Assembly: GCF_014023275.1 (NCBI RefSeq)
Contig: NZ_CP054698.1
Span: 5,417,001 to 5,481,000, forward strand
Source of the DNA: Nostoc edaphicum CCNP1411
GTDB lineage: Bacteria; Cyanobacteriota; Cyanobacteriia; Cyanobacteriales; Nostocaceae
Length of the DNA stretch: 64,000 bases
Direction: 5' to 3'
The notes below the pieces were generated by a model. The model ran no database searches, was not told the origin of the DNA, and worked only from the letters and a program-made list of their open reading frames with translations. Below, one piece after another: positions 34,957 to 43,648 of this stretch. Every line of letters starts with the position of its first letter. Within the stretch, counting starts at the first letter, position 1. Both the position numbers and the translations under genes were made by a program.

Positions 34957-35838
34957 TTAGCGCAGCTCGCCGCAGGCATCGCGGCTAAAACTGCTCCAAG
35001 CCAGATTACCTTGTTGAATGGATGACTGTAAATCTGGATAACGAGAAAGTAATTCTTGTGCTTCGGGTAAAGGAGACTCAGCACAAGCTAAGGCTGCTGC
35101 TTCTTGCTCGTGTACATCCCCATTAGCCAGTACTTTTTCTAAATCTGTGATAATTGCGCTATCGGCAAATCGCCCTACAGGTCGCCAAAGTTCTGGCGTA
35201 ACTGAGCGTTTAGCTGCCCAACGTTCATGGGCATAGTCGGCCAACATCTTTGCCAATTCTGGATTAGCACGCCGATCTAGACCCCAAATTAGATGCAACG
35301 GACTGCCAACAAACACAGCCTTCAGCACCATCTGATTCCAAGCAGCATTGTCTAAATAATCTGCTGGATAAGGGTTACGTAATGCGATCGCTTGGAACAC
35401 ATTACTCATATTACTGCGAATTCCCTCAGCAGTACGGTGGCGATGTAAATCTGGATGTGGTAGTAGCGGCAAACTTTGATAAAGGGCAACTAACTCCCCC
35501 ATATCGGCACTGGAGAAGACTTGATCGAGCGATCGCACATAGCCCTCAGCATCATCGTGGGGTAAAGCTAAAAGCAAGAGTGTGCGACCTGCTTGATCTA
35601 CACTCCAATGACCAGGATGCCAACCGGGAATCACATCCTGTGCTGCTTCCAAATCCTGGAATGTTAGCTGCAAATCTTGTTTACCTAGATAACGCGGCAC
35701 AGCACTAAAAGCTGTAAAAAACACTCGTTCAGCAGCGCCGCTAGCAATCTGTGCCTGCTTCTGTTCCAGCCAAGCCAAACCTTTCTCCGAAACAGATTTT
35801 AACAGCCAGTTATGCAGTAACTTGTTGACTTTACTCAT
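34957..35838 (-). CDS. eboA: EboA, metabolite-traffic protein
   Basis: A 293-residue soluble, mainly helical protein: LLHNWLLKSVSEKGLAWLEQ, ERVFFTAFSAVPRYLGK, GWHPGHWSVDQAGRTLLLLA, LPLLPHPDLHRHRTAEGIRSNM, VFVGSPLHLIWGLDRRAN. These are the conserved blocks of EboA. The ATG at 35838 (MSKVNKLL) is preferred to 35877. The last residues SRDACGELR are encoded by the dispersed repeat GCAGCTCGCCGCAGGCATCG (34961-34985), so the natural C terminus has been replaced. First gene of the minus-strand ebo run. Confidence 0.88.
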   Translation of the reverse strand: MSKVNKLLHNWLLKSVSEKGLAWLEQKQAQIASGAAERVFFTAFSAVPRYLGKQDLQLTFQDLEAAQDVIPGWHPGHWSVDQAGRTLLLLALPHDDAEGYVRSLDQVFSSADMGELVALYQSLPLLPHPDLHRHRTAEGIRSNMSNVFQAIALRNPYPADYLDNAAWNQMVLKAVFVGSPLHLIWGLDRRANPELAKMLADYAHERWAAKRSVTPELWRPVGRFADSAIITDLEKVLANGDVHEQEAAALACAESPLPEAQELLSRYPDLQSSIQQGNLAWSSFSRDACGELR

Positions 35839-35877
35839 GATAAATTCAGGACAAGTTGCCCAACTTTTTTGTGACAA

Positions 35878-36311
35878 CCAAGTATAAAATCTACCACTAA
35901 ACTTGATATTTTGGGATGGGAGCAGTTAGAGAATATACTGATGAGATCATAACTTCACTGAATCTATAAAAATCTCCTAATTTTAAAGAAGCTACTGTAA
36001 AGATACCATTTTGATTAGATAAATTCTCAGATTATCTAACGGAAAAAACTTAGAATTCTATGTAATAATGATCTCCAGTGCCAACCTCACATATAAAGTC
36101 TAGGCATTATTAAGATTGTAACCTAATGTTAATTTGAACCTCATCTACTAAGTGAGCATACTTCAAAAGTATGATTTATTTATTAGTTAAAATTTTCTAT
36201 TGGATAGTTTCATTTTGGAATGTTCAATAGATGATTCGTGTTCATTTTACTGTTAGTTTCCATTGAATCCAGTGCATCTATTTACAGTTACTTAAAAACA
36301 ATAATATTCAA
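35878..36311. promoter_or_regulatory. Divergent eboA/eboD intergenic region (probable bidirectional promoters)
   Basis: 434 AT-rich bases without repeats or open frames between divergent ebo genes, an unusually clean region for this window. It must hold both promoters and is the logical site for light- or stress-responsive control. I could not assign specific boxes with confidence. Confidence 0.55.
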
Positions 36312-37514
36312 ATGGCTATTCAACAAAAGACTGCTCTTAATCTGCAACCAATTAATCAATCTGTCCGCGTGACCTTCAATTATGACGTTCACTTTACTAG
36401 AAGCCTGTTTCAGTTAGATAATCCTTTACTCGCACAAGTGATCGCCGCAGATGGAGAGGCAACACCAAAACAAGTGCTAGTAGTGGTAGATGGAGGATTC
36501 TTACGGTATCAAGATGGGTTGTTAAAAAAATTATCAGTCTATGCCCAATCTTATGAAGACGTACTAACACTGAGCGGTGAACCAATAGTAGTTCCGGGTG
36601 GAGAAGCAGTCAAGAACGATTCGAGATTTATAGACCAAATTCATCAGCAGATCAATGCATCTGGATTGTGCCGTCACTCCTACGTCTTAGCAATTGGAGG
36701 TGGAGCCGTCCTAGACATGGCAGGATATGCAGCAACAACGGCTCATCGAGGAATCCGACTGCTACGAGTACCGACAACAGTATTAGGGCAAAACGATTCG
36801 GGTGTCGGGGTAAAAAATGGAATCAATGCCTTCGGAAAGAAAAACTTTTTGGGTACATTCATGCCACCTTATGCTGTCTTGAATGACTTTGATTTTCTCA
36901 CTAGCCTTGATGATCGAGATTGGCGATCGGGTATTGCAGAAGCAGTAAAAGTAGCACTGATTAAAGATGCAGATTTCTTTGATTTCATTATGACTAATGC
37001 CGATAAATTGGCTAATCGGGACATGAACATAATGGAAAGGCTGATCTATCGTTGTTCACAGTTGCACTTAGAGCATATTGCTGGTGGCGGCGATCCCTTT
37101 GAAATGGGTTCATCGCGTCCTTTAGATTTTGGACACTGGGCGGCTCACAAACTAGAGCATTTAACTAATTACAGCCTACGTCACGGTGAAGCTGTAGCGA
37201 TCGGCATTGCTTTAGATACGACCTATTCATATTTAACAGGTCAACTCTTACAATCAGAGTGGCAAAGGGTTCTAACTACACTCAAGAAACTAGGCTTTAC
37301 TTTGTACATATCAGCACTGACAGAGCAGTTAGATCAACTAGATCATCCGCATTGTATATTTAGGGGGCTTACCGAGTTCCGTGAACACTTGGGAGGAAAA
37401 TTAACAATCACTCTTCTACAAGGAATTGGAGAGGGAATAGAAGTTAACCAGGTGGATTTGTCTTTGTATAAAGATGCTATTTTGATGCTGCAAGATTGGG
37501 AACTTTTACATTAA
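36312..37514 (+). CDS. eboD: EboD, 3-dehydroquinate-synthase-like sugar cyclase
   Basis: A 400-residue member of the DHQS/2-epi-5-epi-valiolone synthase superfamily. VVVDGGFLRYQ, IVVPGGEAVKND, AIGGGAVLDMAGYAA (NAD-binding glycine loop), RVPTTVLGQNDSGVGVKNGIN, SGIAEAVKVALIKD and the metal His in LDFGHWAAHKLE and LRHGEAVAIGI are present. The sequence context and cluster make it EboD; it is distinct from the housekeeping AroB, and no mycosporine genes follow. It is transcribed away from the other five ebo genes. Confidence 0.9.
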   Translation: MAIQQKTALNLQPINQSVRVTFNYDVHFTRSLFQLDNPLLAQVIAADGEATPKQVLVVVDGGFLRYQDGLLKKLSVYAQSYEDVLTLSGEPIVVPGGEAVKNDSRFIDQIHQQINASGLCRHSYVLAIGGGAVLDMAGYAATTAHRGIRLLRVPTTVLGQNDSGVGVKNGINAFGKKNFLGTFMPPYAVLNDFDFLTSLDDRDWRSGIAEAVKVALIKDADFFDFIMTNADKLANRDMNIMERLIYRCSQLHLEHIAGGGDPFEMGSSRPLDFGHWAAHKLEHLTNYSLRHGEAVAIGIALDTTYSYLTGQLLQSEWQRVLTTLKKLGFTLYISALTEQLDQLDHPHCIFRGLTEFREHLGGKLTITLLQGIGEGIEVNQVDLSLYKDAILMLQDWELLH

Positions 37515-37679
37515 TTATCCCTTGGATGCAATCAGGAAAATATCTGGCAATCATCGAAGCTAGTCGCCAGATACCTATGATTAATAACTAATGACTAAAT
37601 CGGCAGGCGGCTATCCCGGACACCCCTCTTCTTAGGATGGGATTCCCACCGATTTTCGTTGAAAGTATAGGATTTGTAG

Positions 37680-37827
37680 CAATACTTGTCGGGTTTTGGG
37701 GAAAAGGGGAAGGTGGGGCCCCCTCTGGGGATAAGGGGCGGGGGAAAGGGGAAAGAAAAAACCTTTAACCTTTAACCTTTTCCCCAAACCCAATTCCGAG
37801 TTAAAAATCCTTAACCGAGCAGTATTG
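37680..37827. mobile_element. MITE copy 1 flanking the toxin-antitoxin genes
   Basis: Ends CAATACTTGTCGG and CCGAGCAGTATTG. The interior has CCTTTAACCTTTAACC and TTTTCCCCAAACCCAATTCC. An inverted homologous copy lies at 38598-38723, beyond the toxin gene. Confidence 0.85.
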
Positions 37828-37831
37828 GGAT

Positions 37832-37887
37832 TTGTAGTAATCACTTTAGTGCTTAAAAAATAAGGGATAAAGTGCTTACTACGAACT
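37832..37887. repeat. Hairpin repeat, GTAGTAAKCACTTTA type
   Basis: TTTGTAGTAATCACTTTAGT is mirrored by AAAGTGCTTACTACGAAC; related to the GTAGTGAGGACTTTAGTCCT hairpin at 50182-50228. It lies just beyond the 3' end of the antitoxin gene and may serve as a terminator. Confidence 0.65.
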
Positions 37888-37904
37888 TGCTTTATTTTTA
37901 AGTG

Positions 37905-38210
37905 CTACTTCGTAGTGCGGAATTGCAAAATACTTTTTAGTTCCTCTTCTTCTTCCTTGAGAACGTAGTAAAGTTCCCAATTTTGTTGGAGATTTAACCA
38001 AAACTCTGAGCTATTTCCAAAAAATTTTGATAACCTGATTGCCGTACTAGGTGTAATACCTCGCTTTTGATTTACAAGCTCATTTATTCGTTGATAAGGA
38101 ACGTGAAGTGCATCTGCAAGTTCTCTTTGAGTTATTCCCATCGGGTCTAGAAAATCTTTAAGTAATATTTCACCTGGATGTGATGGAGGTCTATACTTTG
38201 GAACTCTCAT
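37905..38210 (-). CDS. higA: Antitoxin, HigA-type XRE-family DNA-binding protein
   Basis: A 101-residue protein: PPSHPGEILLKDFLDPMGIT followed by QRELADALHVPYQRINELVNQ (helix-turn-helix) and RLSKFFGNSSEFWLNLQ, the signature of HigA antitoxins. It neutralises the upstream toxin and probably represses the operon. It starts 13 bases after the toxin stop codon (toxin-first order typical of higBA). The module is bracketed by inverted MITE copies. Confidence 0.92.
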   Translation of the reverse strand: MRVPKYRPPSHPGEILLKDFLDPMGITQRELADALHVPYQRINELVNQKRGITPSTAIRLSKFFGNSSEFWLNLQQNWELYYVLKEEEEELKSILQFRTTK

Positions 38211-38223
38211 CTGTTGTTATCTC

Positions 38224-38526
38224 CTAATGATAATCGACTATTTCAACTTCTGATGTACCCTGGAGTGTCCATATAAAGCAAATTCGATATTGGTCATTAA
38301 TCCGAATACTATGCTGACCTTTACGATCGCCTTTTAATACTTCTAACCTGTTACCCGGTGGAACTTTAATGTCATCTAGAGATAACGCTGCATTAAGTTG
38401 ATCTAATTTTCTACGGGCAATTTCCCAACAGTATATAGGACATTGCTTTCGAGCTTCCTTTGAGTCATTACCATCAAAAATATCTTCGGTTCCTTGATCC
38501 TTAAATGATACTATCATAATTAGCAT
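38224..38526 (-). CDS. higB: Toxin, HigB/RelE-type mRNA interferase
   Basis: A 100-residue RelE-superfamily protein: VSFKDQGTEDIFDG, AALSLDDIKVPPGNRLEVLK, GDRKGQHSIRINDQYRICFI and a C-terminal VEIVDYH are typical of HigB ribosome-dependent endoribonucleases. The start may be the ATG at 38517 (MIVSF) rather than 38526. The first gene of the pair, with higA immediately downstream. Confidence 0.9.
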   Translation of the reverse strand: MLIMIVSFKDQGTEDIFDGNDSKEARKQCPIYCWEIARRKLDQLNAALSLDDIKVPPGNRLEVLKGDRKGQHSIRINDQYRICFIWTLQGTSEVEIVDYH

Positions 38527-38597
38527 GATAACCGTGTCATCATGCTATCAAAAAACGGAGTAGCATTATAGTCCTCTGGTAGATCCCCCATCTCCCT

Positions 38598-38723
38598 CAA
38601 TACTGCTCGGTTAACCATTTTTAACTCGGCATTGGGTTTGGGGAAAAGGTTAAAGGGTAAAGGTTAAAGGTTTTTTCTTTCCCCTTTTCCATTTTCCCTT
38701 TACCCTTTAACCGACAAGTATTG
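38598..38723. mobile_element. MITE copy 2, inverted relative to copy 1
   Basis: Ends CAATACTGCTCGG and CCGACAAGTATTG. The interior GGTTTGGGGAAAAGGTTAAA and CCATTTTTAACTCGG is the reverse complement of copy 1 (37680-37827). Together the copies enclose the toxin-antitoxin pair. Confidence 0.85.
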
Positions 38724-38732
38724 CCATCTCCC

Positions 38733-39431
38733 TTATCTCCCCAACCCACCTTGGTGTTCACAATGAAAACCTCGATTTTCCCAAGCTTGCATATCTACTT
38801 GGGTAAGTCTTGTCACATTTGAGCATTGCGGTTGAATAATTTGACTTAAAATCGCCCAAAATAAGCTGCGTGTTACATCTAATCCAGTTTTGGCCCAAGA
38901 TTCATTATTACCAGGGACACCCAATTCCTGAACAACTTCTGGCTCTACCCAAATACCATGAGCGCCTAAGAGAATCTGTGCCATCCATTTAGCTCTGGGT
39001 AAGTGACTTTGCGAGGTAATCAACATGACTTTATGCACTCCCCAACGCCGCAGAATTGGAATACCATAATAAAAATTTTCAAAAGTAGAATTCGCACACT
39101 TTTCTAACCAAACGTTTTGTAAACTTGCTAATTCCGCCTGAAAAATTAACAATATACAGGGATCTGGGGAACCATGAGAAATTAAAATTGGGATTTGCGG
39201 GTATTGTTTTGCTTGTTGGGCAACATAAGTTTCTCGGCTAATACTACCACCCAGCACAAAGAAGGCATCTACTGGCTGCGAAGAAGCAAAAACTAAGGTT
39301 ATAGTAGTAAAAATCAGCCAAGCACCCAGGACAACATACAATACACTAGTTAGTTTTTGTAACAATTGCCACAAATTAGCCGATTTTTTTTTAATAGAAA
39401 TTAATGATTTGATGGTAAATTTGCGTTTCAT
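38733..39431 (-). CDS. YdcF/ElyC family (DUF218) membrane-anchored protein
   Basis: A 232-residue protein with one N-terminal membrane helix (LYVVLGAWLIFTTITLVFA) and a DUF218 domain: DAFFVLGGSISRETYVAQQ, PILISHGSP, STFENFYYGIPILRRWGVHK and LITSQSHLPRAKWMAQILL. The family is linked to cell-envelope metabolism (ElyC in E. coli). Minus strand, divergent from the protease gene. Function unresolved. Confidence 0.85.
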   Translation of the reverse strand: MKRKFTIKSLISIKKKSANLWQLLQKLTSVLYVVLGAWLIFTTITLVFASSQPVDAFFVLGGSISRETYVAQQAKQYPQIPILISHGSPDPCILLIFQAELASLQNVWLEKCANSTFENFYYGIPILRRWGVHKVMLITSQSHLPRAKWMAQILLGAHGIWVEPEVVQELGVPGNNESWAKTGLDVTRSLFWAILSQIIQPQCSNVTRLTQVDMQAWENRGFHCEHQGGLGR

Positions 39432-39742
39432 GACTTAAGTAAGAAAAGCTGATTTAATGACTGTCTAACAAGGCTGCAATTCAGTGAGCAAAGTGCTATC
39501 TTATAAAAGTAATCTAGAATGCAAACATGACGCTAACCAAAGTGTCACATAGTAAGTTTTGCCTTCCGGAGAAGGCTAACAAACTGAGAAATGATTGTTA
39601 ATAACTAATGAAGTATTTCGGCATCATTCAACGATAAAAATGATGAAGGAGCATAGTTTATTTTGGGGTATAAAAACTTAAAATTTTCTGGAAAGCCTGA
39701 TTGCTAAACTGTCAACAACACAATTATTCCAGCTAATTATAC

Positions 39743-41083
39743 ATGAACCAATCTGCGAAAAGTTACTCGCCGCTCCAAGTAGCCTTGATTGGTGGAGCGA
39801 TCGCCACTACTGCTACGATGTCAGTGTTCGGCCCTGCTTGGACTCGTGCTGTCCGTGCCTCTCTAACCCTACAGGACAGTCCAAAAGCGATAGTTGACCA
39901 AGTTTGGCAACTGGTGAATCATGAATATGTTGATGGTAAATTTAATCAACAAAATTGGCAAGCAACCAGACAAAGCCTGTTGAACAAAGACTACTCTTCT
40001 CGTGAAGAAGCTTATGCTGCCATCCGTGTGGCTCTACAAACCCTGGGAGATCCTTACACTCGATTCATGGACCCCCAACAGTTTGAAGCCCTGACTAGCC
40101 AAACATCCGGGGAAGTCTCTGGGATTGGTATTCGGATGGAAATGAACGAAAAAACTCAGCGGTTGACTGTTGTCGAAGCCATAGAAAATTCTCCGGCGTT
40201 AAAATCTGGGATCAAAGCGGGCGATGAAATTTTAGCCATTGATGGCAAACCCACTCTTAAAATGAAAGTGGATGATGCTTCTAAGCTGATTCGCGGCAAA
40301 GCGGGTACTCCCATTAATCTCCGGTTGGGACGAAAAGGGCAAAATGCCTTTAATTTAAAATTGACCAGAGCAAATATTGAAGTGCCAACGGTACGTTATA
40401 CCCTCAAGCAAGAAGGGAATCGTCGCGTTGGCTATATCCGTTTGCGGGAATTTAGCGCCCACGCCGCAGAACAAATGCAACGAGCCATTCGCGATTTGAA
40501 CAGTAAGAAAGCTGATTCTTATGTCTTGGATTTGCGGGGAAATCCTGGCGGTTTGTTGCAGGCTAGTATTGAAATTGCTCGGATGTGGTACGATGACGGC
40601 GGAATTGTCAAGACAGTAGACCGTGTAGGCGGCAGTGAGGAAACTAAAGCCAATCGCACTGCTCTAACAAATCGTCCTTTGGCGGTCTTGGTAGATGGTA
40701 ATTCAGCGAGTGCTAGTGAAATTCTCACAGGGGCACTCAAGGATAATAAACGCGCGGTAGTCGTTGGTGGTCAAACCTTTGGCAAGGCCTTAGTGCAGTC
40801 AGTTCATGAACTCGCAGATGGTTCAGGCTTGGCTGTCACCATTGCCCATTACTACACCCCTGCGGGAACGGATATTAACCATAAAGGGATTACACCAGAT
40901 ATCAAGCTAGACTTGACAGAGGCTCAAGAGCGGCAGTTGGCTTCTAATCCAGATTTAATTGGAACTAAGAGTGATCCACAATATGCCCGTGCGATCGCAA
41001 TTTTATCAAATAACAACTTCGCCCAGCCGCCGGCAAATCAACCCACTCGACCCATGAGCCGCGCTGGTGACTTGAAATTTTAG
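39743..41083 (+). CDS. Carboxyl-terminal processing protease (S41, PDZ)
   Basis: A 446-residue periplasmic or lumenal serine protease. It has an N-terminal membrane/signal segment (VALIGGAIATTATMSVFGPAW), an RTGDPYTRF-like block (LGDPYTRFMDPQQFEAL), a PDZ domain (GEVSGIGIRMEMNE...AGDEILAIDGKPTL) and the S41 catalytic part: YVLDLRGNPGGLLQAS, VLVDGNSASASEIL (Ser nucleophile) and QTFGKALVQSV (general-base Lys). It belongs to the cyanobacterial CtpB/CtpC group; CtpA, which matures D1, is a different paralogue. Monocistronic. Confidence 0.93.
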   Translation: MNQSAKSYSPLQVALIGGAIATTATMSVFGPAWTRAVRASLTLQDSPKAIVDQVWQLVNHEYVDGKFNQQNWQATRQSLLNKDYSSREEAYAAIRVALQTLGDPYTRFMDPQQFEALTSQTSGEVSGIGIRMEMNEKTQRLTVVEAIENSPALKSGIKAGDEILAIDGKPTLKMKVDDASKLIRGKAGTPINLRLGRKGQNAFNLKLTRANIEVPTVRYTLKQEGNRRVGYIRLREFSAHAAEQMQRAIRDLNSKKADSYVLDLRGNPGGLLQASIEIARMWYDDGGIVKTVDRVGGSEETKANRTALTNRPLAVLVDGNSASASEILTGALKDNKRAVVVGGQTFGKALVQSVHELADGSGLAVTIAHYYTPAGTDINHKGITPDIKLDLTEAQERQLASNPDLIGTKSDPQYARAIAILSNNNFAQPPANQPTRPMSRAGDLKF

Positions 41084-41089
41084 TATTCC

Positions 41090-41300
41090 CAAATCAAGAT
41101 TTTTGGAGTTATAAAAGCAGAATTCAGGAGTCAGAAGTCAGAACTCAGAATGAATTTGAGTCCAAGCGATAGGTGAATAAATACGTTTAAACACACAGCT
41201 AAATCTCAGATTTAATGGTCGAGAAGAAAGTGGTAAATTCCAATCCCTCACTAATTAATCCTGACTTCTGAATTCTGACTCCTTCTCATTGTTCCAGGAT
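41090..41300. repeat. Inverted intergenic repeat (AGAATTCAGGAGTCAGAAGT type)
   Basis: GCAGAATTCAGGAGTCAGAA at about 41118 is mirrored by CTGACTTCTGAATTCTGACT at about 41263. The same words are found at 17339-17500 and 4120-4145. Non-coding. Confidence 0.7.
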
Positions 41301-41350
41301 TTTTGTTTGGGAATACTAGGTAGTAATCCCATCTCCAAAATCTCAGATTT

Positions 41351-42319
41351 ATGAATCATCAGCCAGTTGATGCAACCACCGCCACCAGCTTTTTACCAAT
41401 GGTGTCGGTGGTTGTTCCTATTTATAACGGTGAGGCGGATTTACCAGAGTTAATCAATTGTCTGTTGTCTCAAACCTACCCAAAAGATCGGGTAGAGTAC
41501 TTGTTGGTGGACAATAATAGTAGCGATCGCACTCTCACCAACCTCAAAACATCTGCCGAAAATTGCCCAATTACAATTCGCCCATTGAGCGAAAACCAAA
41601 TTCAAAGCTCATACTCTGCTCGTAATACTGGAATTCGCGCCGCTAAGGGAGAAATTATAGTTTTTACTGATGCAGATTGCCGTCCCCAACCGCAATGGTT
41701 AGATGCACTAATTCAGCCTTTTGTCAACAAAGAAGTGGTGATTGTCGCTGGTGAAATTTTGGCACTACCAGGTACAACTCTGCTTGAACAACACGCAGAG
41801 CGTCAAGAAACTTTGTCGCAAAAGCATACCCTTAAGCATTCCTTTCGTCCCTATGGTCAAACCGCTAATTTGGCGATTCGACACATTGCCTTAGAAAAAG
41901 CGGGTTTATTTCGTCCCTATCTTACCACTGGTGGCGATGCCGATATTTGCTGGCGGATTTTGGGGGAAAATATTGGGCGTTTGGAATTTGCTCCGAATGC
42001 GATCGTTCAGCACCGTCACCGCGCTACACTTCAAGAACTGCAAAGTCAATGGCGGCGCTATGGACGCTCAAATCGTTATCTGCACGAACTGCACGGTGTA
42101 GATTTAATGCGAGATATGACACCCAAAGAATATGGCTATCGTTTGGCACGTTGGTTACTCAAAGAAATACCAAGAGATATTAAAAAGGCGATTGTGGGTC
42201 AAGCCACCCTAGTGGATTTATTAAATACTCCCATTGGTTTGTTCACAGCTAGGGCGCGTACTGCTGGGCAAAAAGACGCCAAGCTGCCAGATAATGCCAA
42301 GATAATTGATCGACTATGA
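41351..42319 (+). CDS. Glycosyltransferase family 2
   Basis: A 322-residue GT-A enzyme: VSVVVPIYNGEADLPELINC, VEYLLVDNNSSDRTL (nucleotide-binding DNNSSD), SARNTGIRAAKGEIIVFTDAD (metal-binding TDAD) and GGDADICWRI (catalytic GGDxD-type acid). No membrane helices, so it is cytoplasmic, adding sugars to polysaccharide or lipid acceptors. A downstream MITE-like stretch separates it from a DUF29 remnant. Confidence 0.9.
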   Translation: MNHQPVDATTATSFLPMVSVVVPIYNGEADLPELINCLLSQTYPKDRVEYLLVDNNSSDRTLTNLKTSAENCPITIRPLSENQIQSSYSARNTGIRAAKGEIIVFTDADCRPQPQWLDALIQPFVNKEVVIVAGEILALPGTTLLEQHAERQETLSQKHTLKHSFRPYGQTANLAIRHIALEKAGLFRPYLTTGGDADICWRILGENIGRLEFAPNAIVQHRHRATLQELQSQWRRYGRSNRYLHELHGVDLMRDMTPKEYGYRLARWLLKEIPRDIKKAIVGQATLVDLLNTPIGLFTARARTAGQKDAKLPDNAKIIDRL

Positions 42320-42375
42320 ATCAATACGCTTGGGTTCAGCAAAGCGCAACCCAAGGGTATTGGAATAGACACTAA

Positions 42376-42495
42376 GGGACTTCCAAATAAAAAAAACATC
42401 CCAAATTTGCTTGTGGGATGGGTGTCCCCACCAGTCCCAGATTTAGGGCGCTCATGTTGCCCATCCCACAAAACTAGCAAAATCATCCCGCAAAT
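42376..42495. mobile_element. Partial MITE, GGGACTTCCAAATAAA end
   Basis: Starts with GGGACTTCCAAATAAAAA and continues for about 60 bases nearly identical to the right end of the element at 54308-54628 (GGGATGGGTGTCCCCACC). The opposite end is missing; coding sequence of a DUF29 remnant begins right where it stops. Confidence 0.7.
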
Positions 42496-42714
42496 ATGCA
42501 ACGCACAATTTTGGAACACCGCAGACGAGTCCAAAAAGCGCTCAAGGAAAGTCCGAGTTTGAAGTCTCACTTTGATCAGGTTTTCGATGAAAGCTATCAA
42601 ACCGCTAGACGACTGGCTGTAATTGAAACTGGATTAGCCATCGCTATCTTCCCAGAAAAATCTCTCTTCACGCCAGAGCAAACCCTTGACCCCGATTTTT
42701 TACCTGAGTCATGA
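42496..42714 (+). pseudogene. DUF29-family protein, C-terminal remnant
   Basis: 72 residues: EHRRRVQKALKESPSLKSHF, YQTARRLAVIETGL and FPEKSLFTPEQTLDPDFLPE are the conserved C-terminal half of DUF29 proteins (usually about 145 residues). The N-terminal half is missing and the junction coincides with a MITE end. The ATG at 42496 may be fortuitous. Confidence 0.75.
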
Positions 42715-42758
42715 TTTCACGTTTTATGATGATGTAAAACTCTTTTGCTTCCTACTCC

Positions 42759-43574
42759 ATGACTCAAAAAACTTTTACAAAGGCGATCGTTATTTTTGAT
42801 ATTGATGGCGTTGTGCGCGATGTTAGCGGTTCCTATCGCCGGGCGATCGCAGATACCGTAGAATATTTTACTACCCAAGCATATCGGCCAACCCCACTAG
42901 ATATTGACCAACTTAAGTCTGAAGGCGTGTGGAATAACGATTGGGAAGCATCGCAGGAATTAATTTACCGCTACTTTGAAACCCAAAAACAGAGCCGTGA
43001 GCAACTGCAACTAGATTACACTGCGATCGTTGCTTTTTTTCAATCCCGTTACCGAGGCTCAGATCCAAATAATTTTACAGGGTATATCTGTAATGAACCT
43101 TTGTTATTGCAACCTAGCTATTTAGAACAACTTACCGAAGCAGGTATTGCGTGGGGATTTTTTAGCGGTGCAACTCGTGCTTCCGCGAACTATGTATTGG
43201 AAAAACGCCTGGGTTTGGAATCTCCGGTGTTAATTGCAATGGAAGATGCACCAGGTAAACCTGACCCTACGGGACTTTTCGCTACAGTTCGTGAGTTAGA
43301 AAATGGAATTGAGGAAAGATTAGCGATCGTGTATGTGGGAGATACGGTAGCAGATATGTATACCGTCGAGAAAGCGCGGAGTCTAGATTCTACTCGCACT
43401 TGGGTTGGTGTAGGCGTTTTACCCCCCCACGTCCAGGAAACAGCAGCGCGTAGTGATGCATATAGTGAGACATTGATAGCAGCCGGAGCAGCAGTAGTTT
43501 TGCCTAATGTGCAAGAATTGACTCCAAAGCAGATTCAAAAATTGGTCAGTTCATCTCCCCAATCTGTGTTCTAA
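42759..43574 (+). CDS. HAD-superfamily hydrolase, TIGR01548-type
   Basis: A 271-residue phosphatase-like enzyme: IVIFDIDGVVRDVSGSYRRA (motif I, DxD), GFFSGATRASANYVL (motif II Ser/Thr), GKPDPTGL (motif III Lys) and IVYVGDTVADM (motif IV, GDT..D). This is the HAD subfamily often called TIGR01548, common in cyanobacteria. The substrate is not known. An RBS is not obvious; the start at 42759 agrees with motif I near residue 14. Confidence 0.88.
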   Translation: MTQKTFTKAIVIFDIDGVVRDVSGSYRRAIADTVEYFTTQAYRPTPLDIDQLKSEGVWNNDWEASQELIYRYFETQKQSREQLQLDYTAIVAFFQSRYRGSDPNNFTGYICNEPLLLQPSYLEQLTEAGIAWGFFSGATRASANYVLEKRLGLESPVLIAMEDAPGKPDPTGLFATVRELENGIEERLAIVYVGDTVADMYTVEKARSLDSTRTWVGVGVLPPHVQETAARSDAYSETLIAAGAAVVLPNVQELTPKQIQKLVSSSPQSVF

Positions 43575-43648
43575 GATTAATCAAGCTACGGGTGCATGAA
43601 TGACTGACTGATAACAATCTTGCTTTAATCATTGGGAGATTAATAGAA

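Noticed and set aside
34779..35084. Minus-strand frame with a QCPMPNA-type repeated tail overlapping eboA
   Set aside because: It is produced by the heptamer repeat and the 3' end of eboA in another frame.
36312..37514. Assignment as mycosporine/gadusol synthase (first enzyme of MAA synthesis)
   Set aside because: No O-methyltransferase or ATP-grasp genes follow, and all five other ebo genes are adjacent.
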